The notes under the pieces were generated by a model that saw nothing but the letters and a program-made list of their open reading frames with translations, was not told where the DNA came from and ran no database searches. From contig JAJPEB010000097.1 of the NCBI GenBank assembly GCA_023252315.1, positions 1-5,251 of the forward strand: DNA of 5,251 bases, given 5' to 3'. This stretch comes from Candidatus Woesearchaeota archaeon. Its GTDB lineage: Archaea; Nanobdellota; Nanobdellia; Woesearchaeales; UBA525. Shown here piece by piece: positions 3,737-5,251 of the stretch (position 1 is the first letter of the stretch; each line of letters starts with the position of its first letter). Both the position numbers and the translations under genes were made by a program.

Positions 3737-5251
3737 GTGCGTCGGCGTCAGTGGAAGCGCCGGCAGAGTGACGTGGCAAACAGGACCTGTGGAATCGTAC
3801 TCGTACTCGTGCTCGTATTGTGCGTCTCCTTCGCGGCGGCGGCCCCCATCGACCCCTCGAGCGCGGGATTCGGGGGCCAGACCCGCAGCCAGAACTACGA
3901 CGCGCTCCTCGACTCTCTCTACGCGAACGGCAACGCCACGACCGCGATAGGCGACAAGCTCTGGGTGCCGTGGTTCTCGACGAGCAGCTCGTGCCAGGCC
4001 GCGAACCTGCAGCAGGGCGGCAACTGCAACAGCGGGCAGACGATCGACTTCTCCCACAACTGCATGGTGACTGACGAGTTCAGCCAGGTGGGCGTCCTCG
4101 TCTCGATGGGCAAGAACCAGACGCGCATGGACCAGTTCTACAACACCGTCGTCGCGACGGCGAGCACGCACGGCGCGATCCCCGCGTGGCGCATCTACCG
4201 CGACGGCGACACGATCCAGCAGTGCCGCTCGGGCATCAACGGGAACTGCGACACCGCGTCCGACGCGACCGCGAGGATCCTGATCTCCCTCTACACCGCG
4301 GGCGCGAACGGCGCGTTCGACTCGGGCGCGCGGCAGCGCTACCTCTCGCTCGCGGGCACGATCTCGTCGGACTTCCTCAAGTACGAGGTCGAGCAGACCT
4401 GCAGGCCGAGCAGCCTCGGCTATGGCCCCATCTGCTTCTGGCTCGCGGCAGGCAGCAACGCGAAGAGCGGCGGCCTCGCGAGCACGGACTTCGGCTACAC
4501 CGGCTATTATCCCGACGCCATCATCGCGATGCTCCAGGCGTGCTCCGCGAGCGGGAACTCCACCTACTGCGCCGCGGCGGGCAACTTCACCCTCAACTAC
4601 CTCCAGGCGGCGAGATGGGACGGCCATACGTTCACGGCGCCGCCTGGCAGGAGCTTCAAGTGGACAAACCTCACGGGCACGCCCGTCGCCGAGTGCACGA
4701 ACGCCTGCTCTCCCGTGCAGTGGGACGGCGCGGACGCGCCCCGCGCGCTCGGCATGTGCCAGGCGGACTACTACTCGGGCCTCGTCGGCGTCACCCTGCC
4801 GGGGCTCCAGGCGTACTGCGACGCGTGGGGGACGGCGTTCATGAGCGTCGCGACGAGCGTCTCCATCCAGTACACGCCCGCGGGCGTCGGCGCGAATCCC
4901 CAGTCCGGCTACTTCGCGCAGGGCCTCGAGGCGCTCGCCCAGCTCGGCATGCGCAGCGGCGCGCTCTTCCAGGCGACGCTCGCGAGCGCCCTCTCGCACT
5001 ACAGCACGTCCTCGAGGACATGGGACAGCAGCGCGTGCTTCGGCGTGTACACGCAGGCGTTCCCGGTGCGCGCGCTCGGCGTGGGCATCGGGCGCGACGA
5101 GGCGAGCTTCTCGCAGGTCTCGCTCCCCTCGCAGCCTCCGGTCAGCGCGCCCTCGAGCGACCCGAACTCCTCGGGCTCCTCCAACTCGTCGAACGCCTCC
5201 TCCCCGAGCGTGGCGCAGAACATCACCATCTCGGGCGTCGCCCCCGCGGGG
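3737..5251 (+). CDS. Secreted glycoside hydrolase family 8-like protein (3' end cut by window)
   Basis: This 505-codon fragment is open to the right edge. It should be an exported polysaccharide hydrolase with an (alpha/alpha)6 barrel. Counting from GTG 3737, an Arg/Lys-rich start leads into a Val/Leu core (20-30) and an AAAA-P cleavage region (33-37). GH8-like landmarks come in the family order: MVTDEFSQVGVLVSMG (111-126; the usual SEGxxYG acid region), IPAW, then TASDATARILISLYTAG (176 is the conserved Asp; similar to the A-[ST]-D-[AG]-D signature but with Thr for the second Asp), GYTGYYPDAI (near 256-262), and WDGADAPRALGMCQAD (D333 matching the DAxR catalytic-base segment). At least 14 Cys suggest disulfides. 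From about 465 a Ser/Asn-rich linker with sequons begins. Alternative starts are GTG 3734 and GTG 3773; the last gives a more ordinary signal peptide. The substrate is unknown; GH8 members cut cellulose, chitosan, xylan or mixed-linkage glucans. A divergent or inactive member is possible. Confidence 0.8.
   Translation, partial: MRRRQWKRRQSDVANRTCGIVLVLVLVLCVSFAAAAPIDPSSAGFGGQTRSQNYDALLDSLYANGNATTAIGDKLWVPWFSTSSSCQAANLQQGGNCNSGQTIDFSHNCMVTDEFSQVGVLVSMGKNQTRMDQFYNTVVATASTHGAIPAWRIYRDGDTIQQCRSGINGNCDTASDATARILISLYTAGANGAFDSGARQRYLSLAGTISSDFLKYEVEQTCRPSSLGYGPICFWLAAGSNAKSGGLASTDFGYTGYYPDAIIAMLQACSASGNSTYCAAAGNFTLNYLQAARWDGHTFTAPPGRSFKWTNLTGTPVAECTNACSPVQWDGADAPRALGMCQADYYSGLVGVTLPGLQAYCDAWGTAFMSVATSVSIQYTPAGVGANPQSGYFAQGLEALAQLGMRSGALFQATLASALSHYSTSSRTWDSSACFGVYTQAFPVRALGVGIGRDEASFSQVSLPSQPPVSAPSSDPNSSGSSNSSNASSPSVAQNITISGVAPAG

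Noticed and set aside
3809..3823. Lipobox at C29 of the hydrolase signal peptide
   Set aside because: The residues before the Cys are L-V-L, and Leu at -1 does not fit a lipobox; an Ala-rich cleavage site follows instead.
3461..4999. Long minus-strand frame (512 codons) over the hydrolase gene
   Set aside because: It is antisense to the GH8-like gene, and most of the product is Arg/Ala/Glu/Val low-complexity text typical of the complement of GC-rich codons.

Overview
The window (about 5.25 kb, GC-rich) most likely comes from an archaeon, possibly a high-GC DPANN-type lineage (Micrarchaeota/Diapherotrites-like). Evidence for Archaea: each well-supported gene start is preceded by a TATA element (TTAAATA, TTAAATG, TTTAAATA, TTTATATA) with a BRE-like GAAA just upstream; there is a mixture of leaderless-looking starts and one start with a strong Shine-Dalgarno; a 42-nt U-rich tract rather than a strong hairpin ends one gene; and the secreted proteins are rich in N-glycosylation sequons. 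The lineage is an inference. There is no rRNA, tRNA or marker protein to confirm it.

Layout. Bases 1-93 (- strand) hold the first 31 codons of an unrecognised protein that runs off the left edge. Bases 134-1117 (-) encode a secreted lipoprotein with a lipobox, a small Cys/Asp/Asn/Gly motif, a sequon-dense linker and a globular domain that recalls the LolA fold. Bases 1118-1396 are a divergent promoter region. Bases 1397-2782 (+) encode a 461-residue Cys-rich exported protein of unknown function. Bases 2783-2981 are a convergent intergenic region with a pyrimidine tract and a small hairpin. Bases 2982-3434 (-) encode a 150-residue HxGH nucleotidyltransferase of the TagD/RfaE2/RibL type. Bases 3435-3736 are a second divergent promoter region with an inverted repeat next to a TATA box. 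From about 3737 to the right edge (+) is a secreted glycoside hydrolase family 8-like protein, cut by the window end.

Three of the five genes encode exported proteins with sequons and several cysteines, so this looks like a cell-surface/secretome neighbourhood. The genes are mostly single transcription units in alternating orientation, so a joint pathway is not shown. The nucleotidyltransferase could make an activated polyol or sugar for surface glycoconjugates, but a cofactor role (FAD synthase-like) is equally open. No mobile element, CRISPR array, toxin-antitoxin pair or RNA gene was found.
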